From: Physcomitrium patens
Taxonomy: Eukaryota > Streptophyta > Bryopsida > Funariales > Funariaceae
Reading direction: 5' to 3'
DNA: 64,000 bases
NCBI RefSeq assembly: GCF_000002425.4
Contig: NC_037261.1
Span: 9,042,701-9,106,700 of the forward strand
The stretch's first letter is position 1. Each line of letters starts with the position of its first letter. The position numbers were made by a program, and so were the translations under genes. Under the pieces are notes generated by a model. The model had not been told where the DNA came from, ran no database searches, and was given only the letters and a program-made list of their open reading frames with translations. Below are positions 1 through 10,195 of this stretch, one piece after another.

Positions 1-153
1 ACCCGAATTGGGTACTTCCATTTACTTATCCTCAATCATCTCCCCGCGGTTCAGAATTCCTCTTCAAATGTGTATAGATCTCCCTGTACTGAGTCCCATG
101 TGAGAAGTCTTTGCAAGGTGCAGTTCTACGATTTGACGGAGGATGAGCTCTGA
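1..153 (+). CDS. possible 3' end of a gene cut by the window edge
   Basis: Frame 1 is open from the first base to a TGA at 151-153, 50 codons, ending in an acidic tail (YDLTEDEL). The base composition is clearly less AT-rich than the transposon region to the right, and the next 800 bases look like a 3' untranslated region. No family is recognised. A 50-codon open frame is not rare by chance, so this is only a candidate last exon; it could equally be untranslated sequence. Confidence 0.25.
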   Translation, partial: TRIGYFHLLILNHLPAVQNSSSNVYRSPCTESHVRSLCKVQFYDLTEDEL

Positions 154-1409
154 CCATTTGATTCATAAGTGGGCTGAAAGCAGTACCTCCAAACAACTAA
201 ATTATCGAACTGTTGAAACCCCTAATAGTTACCCTTCATAGTGTAGACATGGGCTCTTTCAGTCGTAGGTAGAGCATATTCATAACACTAAATGTTAATA
301 CCTTACCTGAGTTATCAAATTGTTCAGTGCATTTTTACAGCTTTTAAATTACAGGGTTCATTTGAATCTTGCATCAAACTCTCCAATTATGCATGATTTT
401 GTTCCTTCAATTGGGATATAATTTAACAGTAAAATTACGTACAGCATTCATTGAGAAACAGTTAGATGATTACTATGTTCTGCAGGAGCCCTCTGTTATT
501 TCTCATTCTGGTCCTCTTTAATGCTTCTCAGAAAGTGCACTGCAACTTAGTACCATTGAAAACGTTATCACAGATGAGCAGTTTGCTCAATCAAAAGATC
601 GCATAGATATTATGATTGTTTGAAGGTTCTGGAAGCCTACATTTGTCAAAACACTGTGCTTTTCTAAACACAGGAGCCTTCTGCAGGAGTAATCCTGATA
701 GAGATTGAGCAACTTCTGCTTCTGCTTGCTCTGCCCTTCATTTCATTTCGTCATGCCTTCCAACTCAAAATTCCCTTGGATCGCTTCATTGCCAAGTAGT
801 TGATGAATGGATTACTATCATTGCCAGTAGTTAAAGCAGAGATTGCATGCTCTGCCAAAACCTGACTGAGTAATCTAATTTTGTAGTGGATGAAACCACT
901 TTCCTTGCCTTCTTGCCTCATTAGGAAATGAGTGGTGAGGTTGGGTGATGCACAATACAAAGAAAGAGAACTGAGTGAAGTGTTGATATCAAAGGTTTTG
1001 TTTTGTTTTGTTAATATGTATTAAACTAATATTATAGTAGAACATTACGAAATATTTGGAGTATTGCATTAGTGACTGTAATTTAGTTTTGAAGATTCAA
1101 CATCAACGGCATGGAAACCTAGGTTTGAATCCTAATATACATTGATGTAGATTTAAAATGTATGTTTTTTGGTCTTCTTACATATGATAAATTTAATTTT
1201 TTTTCTTTCAATAATAATAATGATTTCTCTTATGTATAATTTTCAAAAAGATATGTTTTGTATAATTGGATTAAAATTATATCTAAAATATCATTATATA
1301 ATTTATTTAAATTTATTTTTTTATCTGTAAGTGATGATAGTCGAGGTGGGATATAAAAAAGTGTGATACTCTCAATTGCAAACATGATATTAGGAAGATT
1401 AATATATAG
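154..1409. other. spacer without a supported gene
   Basis: The composition is moderate up to about 960 and strongly AT-rich beyond. A 69-codon minus-strand frame (751-960) has no recognisable motif. The only local structure of note is a tRNA-like box pair near 1078-1132, listed separately. The first part may be the 3' untranslated region of the gene suggested at the left edge. Confidence 0.5.
1076..1140 (+). other. tRNA-like A-box/B-box pair, possible SINE or tRNA relic
   Basis: GGTTTGAATCC at 1122-1132 differs from the RNA polymerase III B-box consensus GGTTCGAATCC by one C-to-T change. About 30 bases upstream, TAATTTAGTTTTGA resembles a decayed A-box. The acceptor and anticodon stems do not fold convincingly, so it is not called a tRNA gene. 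A tRNA-derived SINE head or a decayed tRNA copy would fit; chance in AT-rich DNA is also possible. Confidence 0.2.
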
Positions 1410-1944
1410 TGTAATGGGCATAATCAACACTAGGAATTACTTAAATAAAAATGTTTAAATAAAAATAAATAAAAGTAGGTAAACATTAATAATATTTTGT
1501 GTATAAGCTTCTTAGAAGCTCCATAGATGTTGATTTGACTTTATAGATGTTTGTAGGTGATTAGTGAATTGAAAACTTGGCAAACAAGTTGGCCAAGTGT
1601 AGCATATGTTAGCCACTTGTAGTACAAGAAACTTGCCTTATAAGTTAGATACATGTCACATAAGTTGGATAATTATTGGAGGTCTTATAAAAGGTTGCTA
1701 TATAGCTCCTAATTAGGAAGTATATATAGAAGTAAGAAAGAGGTATTTTTTCACTCTTGTTAACTTTTTTCTTGCTTCTTGTCTACTTGTAAGAGTCTCT
1801 AGTTTTTTATTCTTTGGAAATAGCCATTCCAATTTCTTCTTGAATATACATATTTTTTTTATTTCAATTTTATCATCATTTTTTTTTCTTTTTTTTACAC
1901 ATCTTACTTATTTATGTATCTTTTTTGAATTCTTATTCTTGATA
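1410..1944 (+). repeat. 5' LTR of the truncated gypsy copy
   Basis: It aligns by eye along its whole length with the LTR at 8039-8601: the shared AAGCTTCTTAGAAGCT palindrome region, the TATATATAG promoter-like stretch near 1723 and the final ATTCTTGATA in place of CCTTGACA. The start is placed at TGTAATGGG, the counterpart of TGTCACAGA. Its length is 535 bases. Confidence 0.8.
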
Positions 1945-2168
1945 GATTAACAAGAATATACCTTCAAGATTACAGATTTGTTTTTTTTTTAAAAATTAAG
2001 AATGGATTACTTCTTTTTCTTAATAAGACATAAACATATTAGAAATTGTAGGTTGTCTACTTCTAAATTGATATTATTTTTAGATTTTAAAAAGTTCTCG
2101 AGTCTTTTTTTTTACTTGTTTTAAGTGATATCATTTATTTATTTTATTTATTTTTTTATTGTATTATT

Positions 2169-3097
2169 ATAGTAGAGCTTATTGAAATAAAGAATACAAT
2201 AGAAAAAATATAAGAATAAATGAAGAAGTTAATGCTTATAATGCATCAATTCTATTCATTACCATAAGAAACAATTAGATTAGTTGGAAGTGATAATATA
2301 GAGATGATTGGAATTGCTTCAATATCTATACCAAATCATATTTCTTTTCTTTTGGTGGAATATTGTTTAAGTGCTAAATAATCAAGAATTATCTTATCTA
2401 AGAAGTTTAATGATATAAGATCAAAGTTTCAAGAATTCATCAATCAAGTGCAATTAATGATTGAACTTTAACATCAAAGTTATTCAACTCCAAAATTACT
2501 TATTAGATCTATTTGAATATTACTTTTAGATTTTGATCTATTATATTATTCATCTTTTTTTTGAATGATGTAATCCAATACTACATAATTTGGAGGTTTT
2601 TTTTTTGGTAGAGTTTCAATCTATATATAAAAAAAATTATGTAATTTTTATTATAACTAATAAGACTTTTATTTTGCATCAAAAATTTAATTAATAATAT
2701 TATGTATTTTATAATTTTGAAAATTAGAGATTGATATGAAGTAGGATGTTGTTGCACTCATCAACCAATATTTGTAAAAATTACAATATGACATAAAAAA
2801 ATTAATGCTAAACTTATTTGATCCTCAAACATTAAGTTGAGCAATTAAATTTGTTGTGAAGTGTGACAATTGACTTTTAGAATTTCAATCTGAGAGCAAC
2901 ATAATTAGGTCACAATATTTTTACAACTTGATAGCAATACCAATATCTTTCTAATACATACATTTAAAAGTAGAAGATATGAAAATTAATGCAATATATT
3001 TTAAATATCTCACCAAGAAAGAAAAGACTCAATGTTATAAAAGAAGGCTTGTGTATATGATATGGAGAATCTAAATATAATATTTTTAAGGATATAA
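2169..3097 (+). pseudogene. decayed gag of the truncated gypsy copy
   Basis: The alignment to the gag at 8814 starts at ATA 2169, where the other copies have ATG. The conserved segments around the 'RLVGSEDIEM' stretch and the CCHC knuckle can still be followed, but stops interrupt every frame and the knuckle cysteines near 3050-3090 are lost. In intact relatives gag forms the retrotransposon particle shell; here it cannot be made. Confidence 0.75.
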
Positions 3098-3149
3098 ATG
3101 ACAAATAAATAAAATCTTAATATATTCTTATGTCATTTAGAAAGAACAA

Positions 3150-3597
3150 ATATTTATTTGAAATTATTATAATATTAAATTAAAATGACTATTCTTAAAG
3201 ATAAAAAGATTGGAGACTCTTGAAATAAGATTAAAGACTAGATAAACATTGACAATAATGAAAAAGGCTTTAGTCTTGCCTTCATATATGCTATCTGACT
3301 TTGAGCTATGTAGTGACATTTTATAGAACTTCTACTACATATTCAACTTGCGAGTCATGTGTTTAGCTTACAAGACAAGTTTTACATGAGTACCACATTG
3401 CAAACTTCAATTATAAGTGGCCAATTTGTTAGCCAAGTTTTCAACCTACCAAATCACTTATAAATATATATAAAGTCAAACCACATCTATAAAGCTTTTA
3501 AAAAGCTTTTCTATGAGATATTATTATTTTTTTAAAAAATTCTACTTATTTCTATGTAATTTCTTTAATCTAGATAAATATGTATATTTGTGATATT
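3150..3597 (-). repeat. 3' LTR of the minus-strand gypsy copy
   Basis: On the minus strand it starts at 3597 with TATCACAAATATAC, the decayed form of TGTCACAGACATAA. It is followed by the same block order as the 8-kb LTR, including the AAAGCTTTTTAAAAGCTTT palindrome-like stretch near 3495-3515. The end near 3150 is approximate because the last 60-80 bases are badly eroded. Confidence 0.75.
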
Positions 3598-4462
3598 ATC
3601 TTATATTCTAGAAATAAGTTCCACAAAAAAAAAATCATATTAAGAAAGTCTAAGTTACAATAAATTATATTTGCTACATATTTTATTTTTTATTTTTTTG
3701 GAGGTAGTTGATAGGTCTTCAAAGCCATCAATAGTCTCTCATACCAAGGCATAAAGACCATCTTAATATTTAATTATTGTTGAGGTGTTTGTAACTTCTT
3801 TCAAATAATTTATTTAAACTCCATCAAGGATAATTCTTACTTCCATTAATATCACCAAAAATTAAGATTTTCTTCTAAGGTTGTGATATCAAAAATATTA
3901 TATTTCACCATCTATTCAAGAGAGAATATTTTGTTCTTAAGGGACTTTATTTCTATTATGTTCTTAAGAAGGTTGTGGCAATTGTAATGACTTTTTGATA
4001 ATTCAATAAACAATAATTTTTTAGTTGAATTTGTTTATTTTTGATTCTTTATCTTTTTAGTACTATAAATATATAGAAATTATAAATAAAGATATATAAT
4101 AGAATGCAAACTACCTTAAATCTTGTTGTTTTTATAGTAAAGAACTATTATTCTTTATCTTTGATTTTATGAATATTGTCCATAAAAAATATTAATCTTC
4201 TTTATTATATTTACAAATTTTTTAGTTGGCTTTCTATATGCATTTATTAATATAATATGAGCACCAATAAATAAGATATTTCAACTTATTTTAGTGCCAC
4301 CTTGAGTCTAAGACTTCTTTGATTTCAAACTCTTGATTATTATTCACTTCTAGAAGAGAATGTAGCATTTGTTATCATCTTGATATATCTATTATCTTAT
4401 ATGCTTAAAAAAAAGATATATAGAATATGAGCAGATCATAATAGACTTTGATATGTTTTAAA
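3150..4462 (-). mobile_element. 3' part of a minus-strand gypsy copy (LTR, extra ORF, chromodomain)
   Basis: Read on the minus strand this holds, in order, the chromodomain relic (about 4460-4195), the post-chromodomain ORF relic (about 4010-3640), a polypurine-tract relic near 3605-3625 and the 3' LTR (3597-3150). A short upstream piece of the same family lies at 7680-7755, with a copia element occupying the space between, so the copy appears to have been split by that insertion. Its left end abuts the truncated plus-strand copy. Confidence 0.75.
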
Positions 4463-5479
4463 AAAAGAAGTTTGAAGTTACAACACATAAAATCAATAAG
4501 ATTACACACAAAAAGAGTATGAAATAAGATATTTCTCACTTCAAACATCCATTACTTATAGATGGTAGTTGCTGCCTTAAAAGATATTTTTTACTCTTTG
4601 ACTTCTATACATATGGTCATAGGATTCTTTTCCATCTAATTTACCACACAACTATTCTTTGATCCAAGGATCCTTTAGCATATCACTAAATATGAGAAAA
4701 TCCTATACTTAACATTAATTACTCTTACCTAATCTTTAGATATTTTTTAGTGTATATTTTATTTTTGAACCTTTGGTCCTTGACTTTAATCTATATCCAT
4801 AAGATGTCTTTTTTATATACCAAAAATAAATCTTTTAACTATTAAAAAATAACTTAAGATAATATCTTTTATAAAGTAATTTAGTTTACTTTCACTTTTA
4901 CAATGATTCAAAAAATTGTTTCAATGTTGACATATTTTGAAAAGAATGCTGTTTTACAAATAAATTGTAGTGAGTATTGACATGTAGATTGTATAGAAAA
5001 TAAAGTATTCCTTTATAGCTACCAAATGAACCTAAGTTGAAAAGAATCCATTAGATAATTGCTGAGCTATGACCAATCTAATTTGGAGTTGTATCAAAAC
5101 AATGTTTTGAATATGATATCAAATTTTTAGATTCTATCAATTACTCAACATTCTATCATCATTAGATTTACTATGAAAATATTATTACTAATCTAATGAC
5201 ATCATTAATGCTTACTAACAGCTATAAAAGCACCATTCTTAATCACAATTTTTAGCATGGACATATTCCAAATTACCACATTCTAGGACCTTCTAAAATC
5301 TTCTACAAATTTCTAGAGCCTTTTAAATACTTGTAGAATCTTTCATAATATAAATCTCCATCTTTTTGAGAAATCATCAATAAATATGATAAAGTACTTT
5401 ATTTTTCGAATTAATGGTATCTATATTGATCTACAAACATAAAAATATATAATCTTTAATAATTTATTAGCATATATTA

Positions 5480-5960
5480 TAACTCCACTTAGAAATGAAG
5501 TCCTTTATTGCTTGCCTTCTATACAACCTTTATAAGTAAATATCATGACATCGTGGCTATATTGACCAAGATTCAAGCCACTTATCATAGATTGGAGCTC
5601 CTTCATGCTTTTGGCATTCAAATGATCAAATTATTAATGCCAAATTCTAAACTTATATTGATCTTATGAAAAATCAGCAAATGCCACCACTTTAATTCCA
5701 TTGATCTTCTTATAATTAATGAAATAGAGATTTCCATTTCTAATGCCTTTGGCAAAATCTTGTCTATCCAATATCTTCATAAAAAATACATTTATATCAA
5801 ATTAAACCTTACAACCATGTGATATAAGTTTTTTAATAAAAATTTCTTTTATCTCTTTTCTTAGCTTTATAGCAATTTCTTAGAAAGTGACATAATTTTT
5901 TATATTATTTTTATAATTATCATATTTGTGAAAATAGCTACATTTACCTTATCTTAAAAA
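5480..5960 (-). pseudogene. copia pre-integrase segment relic
   Basis: On the minus strand a stop-interrupted frame reads the GAG-pre-integrase signature: a WH pair, then FDHLNAKSM, then the SGLNLGQYSHDV and KGCIEGKQ strings. In intact copia polyproteins this segment precedes the integrase core. Stops (for example within the WH region) rule out function. It identifies the element as copia rather than gypsy. Confidence 0.7.
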
Positions 5961-5969
5961 TAGAGCCAA

Positions 5970-6590
5970 ATCTTTATTTTGAAGTTTCTTTTCTTTTCTC
6001 TTGATTACTTTATGTGCAAGTCTTGACGTGATATGATTCATAGTAAGCTCTTTCATGTTAATAGATTCAAATATCACAATGATATGGAATAAGACTTTGG
6101 AAGGCTCATGAGTAATGTCAATACAAATTCTCTATTATGAATTGGCATGTCAATAATTGCTAGTTTATTTGCAAGTACTTTTATCTTAGACATAAGCCAT
6201 AAATTCATCTCATTCTTCTATCTTTACCACTAAGAACTTCCTCTTTGTCCATAGAATATTAGCAAGGTTTTTACTTTTATAGATGTTGGAAAGATCCTTT
6301 CATGCTTCTGTTAGTCAATTCCAAGGAATTACATGTGAAAAATTGGCATCATTAAGATTTTTTGCAATCATTTCAAAAGCCTTCTTTTAATGATGTTTGT
6401 ACTTATTTTTTACCTTTACTTTAGTATTGTTTCTTGAAGGCTTTTCTCTTTCATCAACAATATTCTAAAGGTCCAATAAAGCTAATAAAAGCTCTATTTT
6501 CTTCTTTTAGTGGTAAAAATTGTCACATCTAAACTTCTCAATCACTCTCAAGTCTTAATCTTTACTTAAAGTCAAATTTCAAAAAGAGGT
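5970..6590 (-). pseudogene. copia gag relic
   Basis: It aligns by eye with the better preserved copia gag frame at 38138-38548 (minus). Recognisable pieces are the lysine-rich linker ending in a KKAF-like string, the AWK-type segment and the 'KMEEENDF' helix. Several stops are present. Gag would package element RNA; this copy cannot encode it. Confidence 0.65.
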
Positions 6591-6599
6591 GTATTAAAA

Positions 6600-7640
6600 A
6601 AAATCAAGAAAAGAGAAGATAGAGCTCTCAAAATCAACAAGAAGATATTGCAGCATTAGAAATCTAAAATGCCTTATTTAAGAATAAATTAGTGATTTTA
6701 TTCTTTAATCACTCTTAACTTCAGTTATAAAACTTTTAACAAGTCTTATATACTATCCAAATCTCTTATATGAGCTTTATCATTCTTTAATCACCTCTAT
6801 TCTCACATAATACTTTTAATTTCACAAAACACCTCTTATCACTATAAAAGGATCTTTTAAGAACTTAAATACATAAAAGCACAATGCAAGTGCACTTATG
6901 TTATAACTCAACAAAGATACATAGCGCTAGTATTTTAAAACATCATTCTAAGATGTCTAACAATCTCTAAGACCATGAATATAATTAAGAAGAAATTAGA
7001 ACAAAATTATATCAATAATTAAATACAAATGTGAAGTTAAATGTTATCAAATCTTAATATCAGGAACAATCATAAGATCTATTCTTCACAACAAGAAAGA
7101 CTTTAAAGAACTTTAAACTCATAATTAAAGATGAATAGATCCATAACCTATTGAAGAAAAAAAAAACTTTGTAGTTATAATACATAGGATTAGCAAGATT
7201 GAACATAAAGATAGTATAGAATAAGATATCTCTTACTTCCAACATCTATTACTTATACGTAGTAATTGTTGTCTCAAAAGCTAACTTTCACTTTTTGACT
7301 TTTACATATATGGTTATAAGATCTTTTGGCATCTAACTTATCATGAAGGTATCTTTTGGTCTTAGGATCTTTTGACGTATCATTAATTAGGATGGTATTG
7401 TATATCAAACACTAATTATTCTTATCCAATCTTTAGATATTTTCTAATTCATACTTTATCCTCTTGACTTTGATTCTTGGCCTTTGATCTCATCTTATAT
7501 CTATAAAATGCTATTTCCATATACTAAAAGTCAATTCTTTGACCATCAATAATTAATCTAAGATAATATTTTTAAAAAAATAACTTATTTTACTTTATCT
7601 TTTACTTACTTACTTTAAGATAATAAGTATAATTAATAAT
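6600..7640 (-). repeat. copia LTR-like block and leader
   Basis: Nearly colinear with 38590-39630 over about 1 kb, and its distal part (7160-7620) is repeated at 4470-4950. This supports an LTR read on the minus strand that starts near 7640. The boundary between LTR and leader could not be fixed; a weak TTGGTATCAGA-like primer-site relic may lie near 38585 in the other copy. Confidence 0.6.
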
Positions 7641-7679
7641 AAAATTGATTGATTTATTTAAAAATAAGAAATTTGTCTA

Positions 7680-7755
7680 AGTTTACAATTGGCATCTTTA
7701 TTAATCTTTTGAAGTTCATAAGCTTCTTGTAATTGTGACTTCATTTTTAAATATA
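7680..7755 (-). mobile_element. gypsy integrase-end fragment on the far side of the copia insertion
   Basis: On the minus strand the run ending near 7690 corresponds to the 'ATMKAQLKEAQEQQKVN' stretch just after the integrase core of the family (about 12594-12640 in the 8-kb copy). It is the upstream continuation of the minus-strand gypsy copy at 3150-4462. Roughly 150 bases expected between the two pieces are missing or unrecognisable. Confidence 0.6.
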
Positions 7756-7775
7756 ATTTTGATGACCAAGTTTTT

Positions 7776-7810
7776 GGATTTAGGATTTAGGATTTAGAGT
7801 TTAGAGTTTT
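7776..7810 (+). repeat. short degenerate TTTAGGG-like repeat
   Basis: About four to five units of TTTAGGA and TTTAGAG in tandem, one G-to-A change away from the plant telomere unit TTTAGGG. The run lies exactly at the join between the gypsy fragment and the LRR array. It may be a telomere-repeat filler from break repair, or simple low-complexity sequence. Confidence 0.45.
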
Positions 7811-7814
7811 TTAT

Positions 7815-8038
7815 TATATTAAAGACAATTAAAGATATGAGGTTGCAAAATTCATTTAGCAATGATATTAAGCTTAATCATCTACCTATATTAATCGTGT
7901 AATTTCTTTAGCAATAATATTAAGAAAGAATACTCACCTATATTAAAAGTATTCAAAGATATGAGGCTGCCTAATTCATTTAATAATGATGTTAAGCTTG
8001 AACAACAACTCATATCAAAGGTAGTCAAAGATATAAGG
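7815..8038 (-). pseudogene. LRR end of the kinase-NB-ARC-LRR pseudogene (distal part)
   Basis: The minus strand encodes plant LRR units of 24 residues: LISLTTFDMSCCSSLTSLL, then a NELGSLISLNTFNI-type string. The AAGCTT-centred SSL codons recur at 7870, 7922 and 7994. After the gypsy element at 8039-14227 the same array resumes, and the spacing from 7994 to the next unit at 14260, leaving out the element and one target copy, is exactly 72. The distal units have stops. The array ends at the telomere-like run, so the true C-terminus is lost. Confidence 0.75.
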
Positions 8039-8601
8039 TGTCACAGACATAATCATGTAAGCTAGTAATTACATATACAAATAGGTAGAAGTAAGTAAAA
8101 GTAGGTAAAAGTAAGTAAATTCTATAATATTTAATATGGAAGCTTCCTAGAAGCTTTCTAGATGCTGCTTTGACTTCATAGGTGTCTTTAATTGACTTTT
8201 TGGATTAGAAACGTGGTCAACAAGTTAGCCATGTGCCACACATGTTGTTAGCTTGAAGATCAAGCTAATTATGTGGCCCACACATAGAAGAACTTGCCTT
8301 GTAAGTCAAGGCATGTGTCCTACAAAGTCAACACATATTGGAGGTCCTATAGAACGTCGCCACGTAGCCTCTAGTTTGATAGTATATATAGAGACAAGAG
8401 TGAAGGCTTCTTCATTCTTGTCAACTCCTTTCTTGCTTCTAGTCTAGTTTCAAGGGTCTCTAATTTTCTTGTCTTTTCGTAATATCCATTCCAGTTTCTC
8501 TTTCAATATATATATACTTGTTTACATATATTTTGTTACCTCTCTTTGAGTGAAGGCTGACTTGTTTGAATTGTTTTTTCATCGAGTTCTTGTCCTTGAC
8601 A
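8039..8601 (+). repeat. 5' LTR of element 1
   Basis: 563 bases starting TGTCACAGAC and ending GTCCTTGACA; the terminal TGTCA/TGACA are inverted repeats. Both ends are fixed by the target duplication at the outer borders of the element. It contains an AAGCTTCCTAGAAGCTT palindrome near 8151 and a TATA-like promoter at 8383. Confidence 0.95.
8383..8390 (+). promoter_or_regulatory. TATA-like box in the LTR
   Basis: TATATATA, followed by AGACAAGAGTGAAGG and then a pyrimidine-rich stretch, is the only clear core-promoter-like signal in the LTR, and the block is conserved in other copies. The 3' LTR has TATATTTA at the same place. Transcription probably starts about 25-35 bases downstream, which would define the U3/R border; that border is inferred. 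Confidence 0.4.
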
Positions 8602-8640
8602 GATTGACAAGAGTATACCTACAATATCAGAGCTTTGTCT
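8602..8640 (+). promoter_or_regulatory. primer-binding region, atypical spacing
   Basis: The bases straight after the LTR (GATTGACAAGAG) do not begin with the TGG expected of a primer site that pairs with a tRNA 3' end. A partial match to the initiator-tRNA-Met site, TATCAGAGC, lies at 8625-8633, so a TGGTATCAGAGC-like site would start about 20 bases inside. The same arrangement is seen after the LTR at 20464. Whether this is the functional primer site is unknown. Confidence 0.4.
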
Positions 8641-8813
8641 AATCTTGATTAAGAGTGGATTACTCCTTTTTCTTGATAAGATATAAGCATATTAGAAGTT
8701 ACGGATTACCCTCTTCTAAACTGATATTGTCCTTAGTATTTTCTTTGTTCTCAAGTCATCTCTTCTATTTGTCTTGAGCGATATTAGACATCTTCTCTTT
8801 TCTAAGTGTTATC

Positions 8814-9732
8814 ATGGCAGAACTTTTTGAAATGAAGAGTGCAATGGCACAAATACAAGAGCAATTGAGGGAGTTAATGCTTCCGATGCATCAACTCAAT
8901 TTACCACCACAAGGAGCAACAAGATTGGTAGGAAGTGAAGATATAGAAATGGTTGGAGCTGCTTCAACATCTGCACCAAACCATGTCCTTTCTTCTATGG
9001 TAGAACGCCCTTCAAATGTTAGAGAACTAAGAATTGTCCTACCCGAGAAGTTTTATGGCACCAGATCCAAGTTTCGAGGATTTATCAATCAAGTGCAACT
9101 TGTGATTGAACTTCAATCCCAAAGCTATCCAACTCCAGGATCGCAAGTTAGATTCATTGGTATGCTTCTTTCAGGTTCAGCACTATCGTGGTTTTCATCT
9201 TTTTTTGAACGACGAGATCCAATATTGGATAATCTAGAGGTTTTTTTAGTGGAATTTCGATCCATGTATAGAGAACATGATGCAGTTCGTATTGCAACTA
9301 ATATGATCCATATTTTACGACAAGGCAATCTATCAGTAACGTTATATGCTTCACAATTTTGACAACTTGCAACTGATATCAAGTGGGATGATGCTGCACT
9401 TATTAGCCAATTTCTCTACAGATTACAATATGAGGTAAAAAAATTAATGCTCAACTTACCTGATCCTCAAACATTGAGTCAAGCAATTGACTTTGCTGTG
9501 AAGTGCGACAATTGCCTTTTTGAATTTCGATCTGAGAACCGTACAAGTGGACCTCAACGTTACTATAATTCAATGGCAACACCAACACCTCTTCAACACA
9601 TACATTCGAAAGTAGAGGATATGCAATTTCAAACCTCTTATTGAGCAAGAAAAGACTCGTCATCGTCAAAAAAGATTATGTTTATATTGTGGAGAACCAA
9701 AGCACACTGCTCAACATTTTCCAAAGAAATGA
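8814..9732 (+). pseudogene. gag of element 1 (interrupted)
   Basis: ATG 8814 opens a 182-codon frame that ends at TGA 9360-9362; the same frame then continues to 9642. The first half is a Ty3/gypsy-type gag (retrotrans_gag) with the string 'FEMKSAMAQIQEQLRELM' near the start and an ALSWF motif. A CCHC zinc knuckle follows in another frame at 9679-9720 (C-X2-C-X4-H-X4 then F in place of the last C). The TGA at 9360 is a C-to-T change of an arginine codon. A small deletion near 9625, relative to element 2, causes the frame change before the knuckle. In a live element gag builds the particle and binds RNA. Confidence 0.8.
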
Positions 9733-9828
9733 TGCAATCACAAAATGAGGAGTATGGATGTGAAAGAAGACAATATGTCAGAAAACGAGTTTGTCCAGCT
9801 ACAATAGGGACCGTGCGGCTGGAATCTC

Positions 9829-10169
9829 GCACAACATCTAGTAAAGGTCCTATTCTCTCCTCAGAGCCCTCTCCTTGTTTTACATTAAATATTATTTTAG
9901 GACCTAAATATTACAAAGTCTCTGCCTTGTTAGATTCAGGAGCCTCAGCGTGTTTTTTAGATGTAGAATTTACTAAAAGACATAGCATATCTTTGGTAAA
10001 GAAAACTAAACCTATTCATGTAGAAGTCATAGATGGTCGTCTATTGTCTTCTGGAGATATTACTCTTGAAATCCTTCCTATAGAAGTAATAATCAATGGT
10101 CATAATAATTTTGTAGTATTTAATATCATTAGATCTCCTTCTAATCTAATCATTTTAGGTTTATTGTAG
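9829..10169 (+). pseudogene. aspartic protease domain of element 1
   Basis: The frame holds LLDSGASACFLD, with the DSG catalytic triad codons at 9932-9940, and a downstream SNLIILGL that matches the hydrophobic-hydrophobic-G flap-end motif of retropepsins. The protease would cut the element polyprotein. The frame ends at TAG 10167-10169 in a position where an LPWL-type motif normally follows. Compared with element 2, about 190 bases between protease and polymerase are deleted at 10217. Confidence 0.8.
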
Positions 10170-10195
10170 TTAGAAAAATACAACCCTCAAATAGA

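Larger units (their letters stand above)
1410..3097 (+). mobile_element. truncated Ty3/gypsy chromovirus-family copy (LTR plus gag)
   Basis: This is a plus-strand copy of the family best preserved at 8039-14227. It keeps an LTR (1410-1944), the leader and a gag relic down to the zinc-knuckle region near 3090, then stops abruptly next to an oppositely oriented LTR. Protease, polymerase and the 3' LTR are missing. It is much more decayed than the 8-kb copy, with many in-frame stops. Confidence 0.85.
4465..7640 (-). mobile_element. degenerate Ty1/copia element inserted in the gypsy copy
   Basis: The block 4470-4950 repeats 7160-7620 in the same orientation, as LTRs would. Between them the minus strand encodes a copia gag-like region (about 6590-6000), a zinc-knuckle relic near 5950 and a GAG-pre-integrase-type segment (about 5770-5480) with the string HLNAKSMKELQSMISGLN and then KGCIEGKQ, typical of Ty1/copia polyproteins. 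The right LTR-like block, with its leader, matches 38590-39630 closely. The left LTR lacks its distal part. All frames have stops. The exact ends and target duplication were not resolved. Confidence 0.75.
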
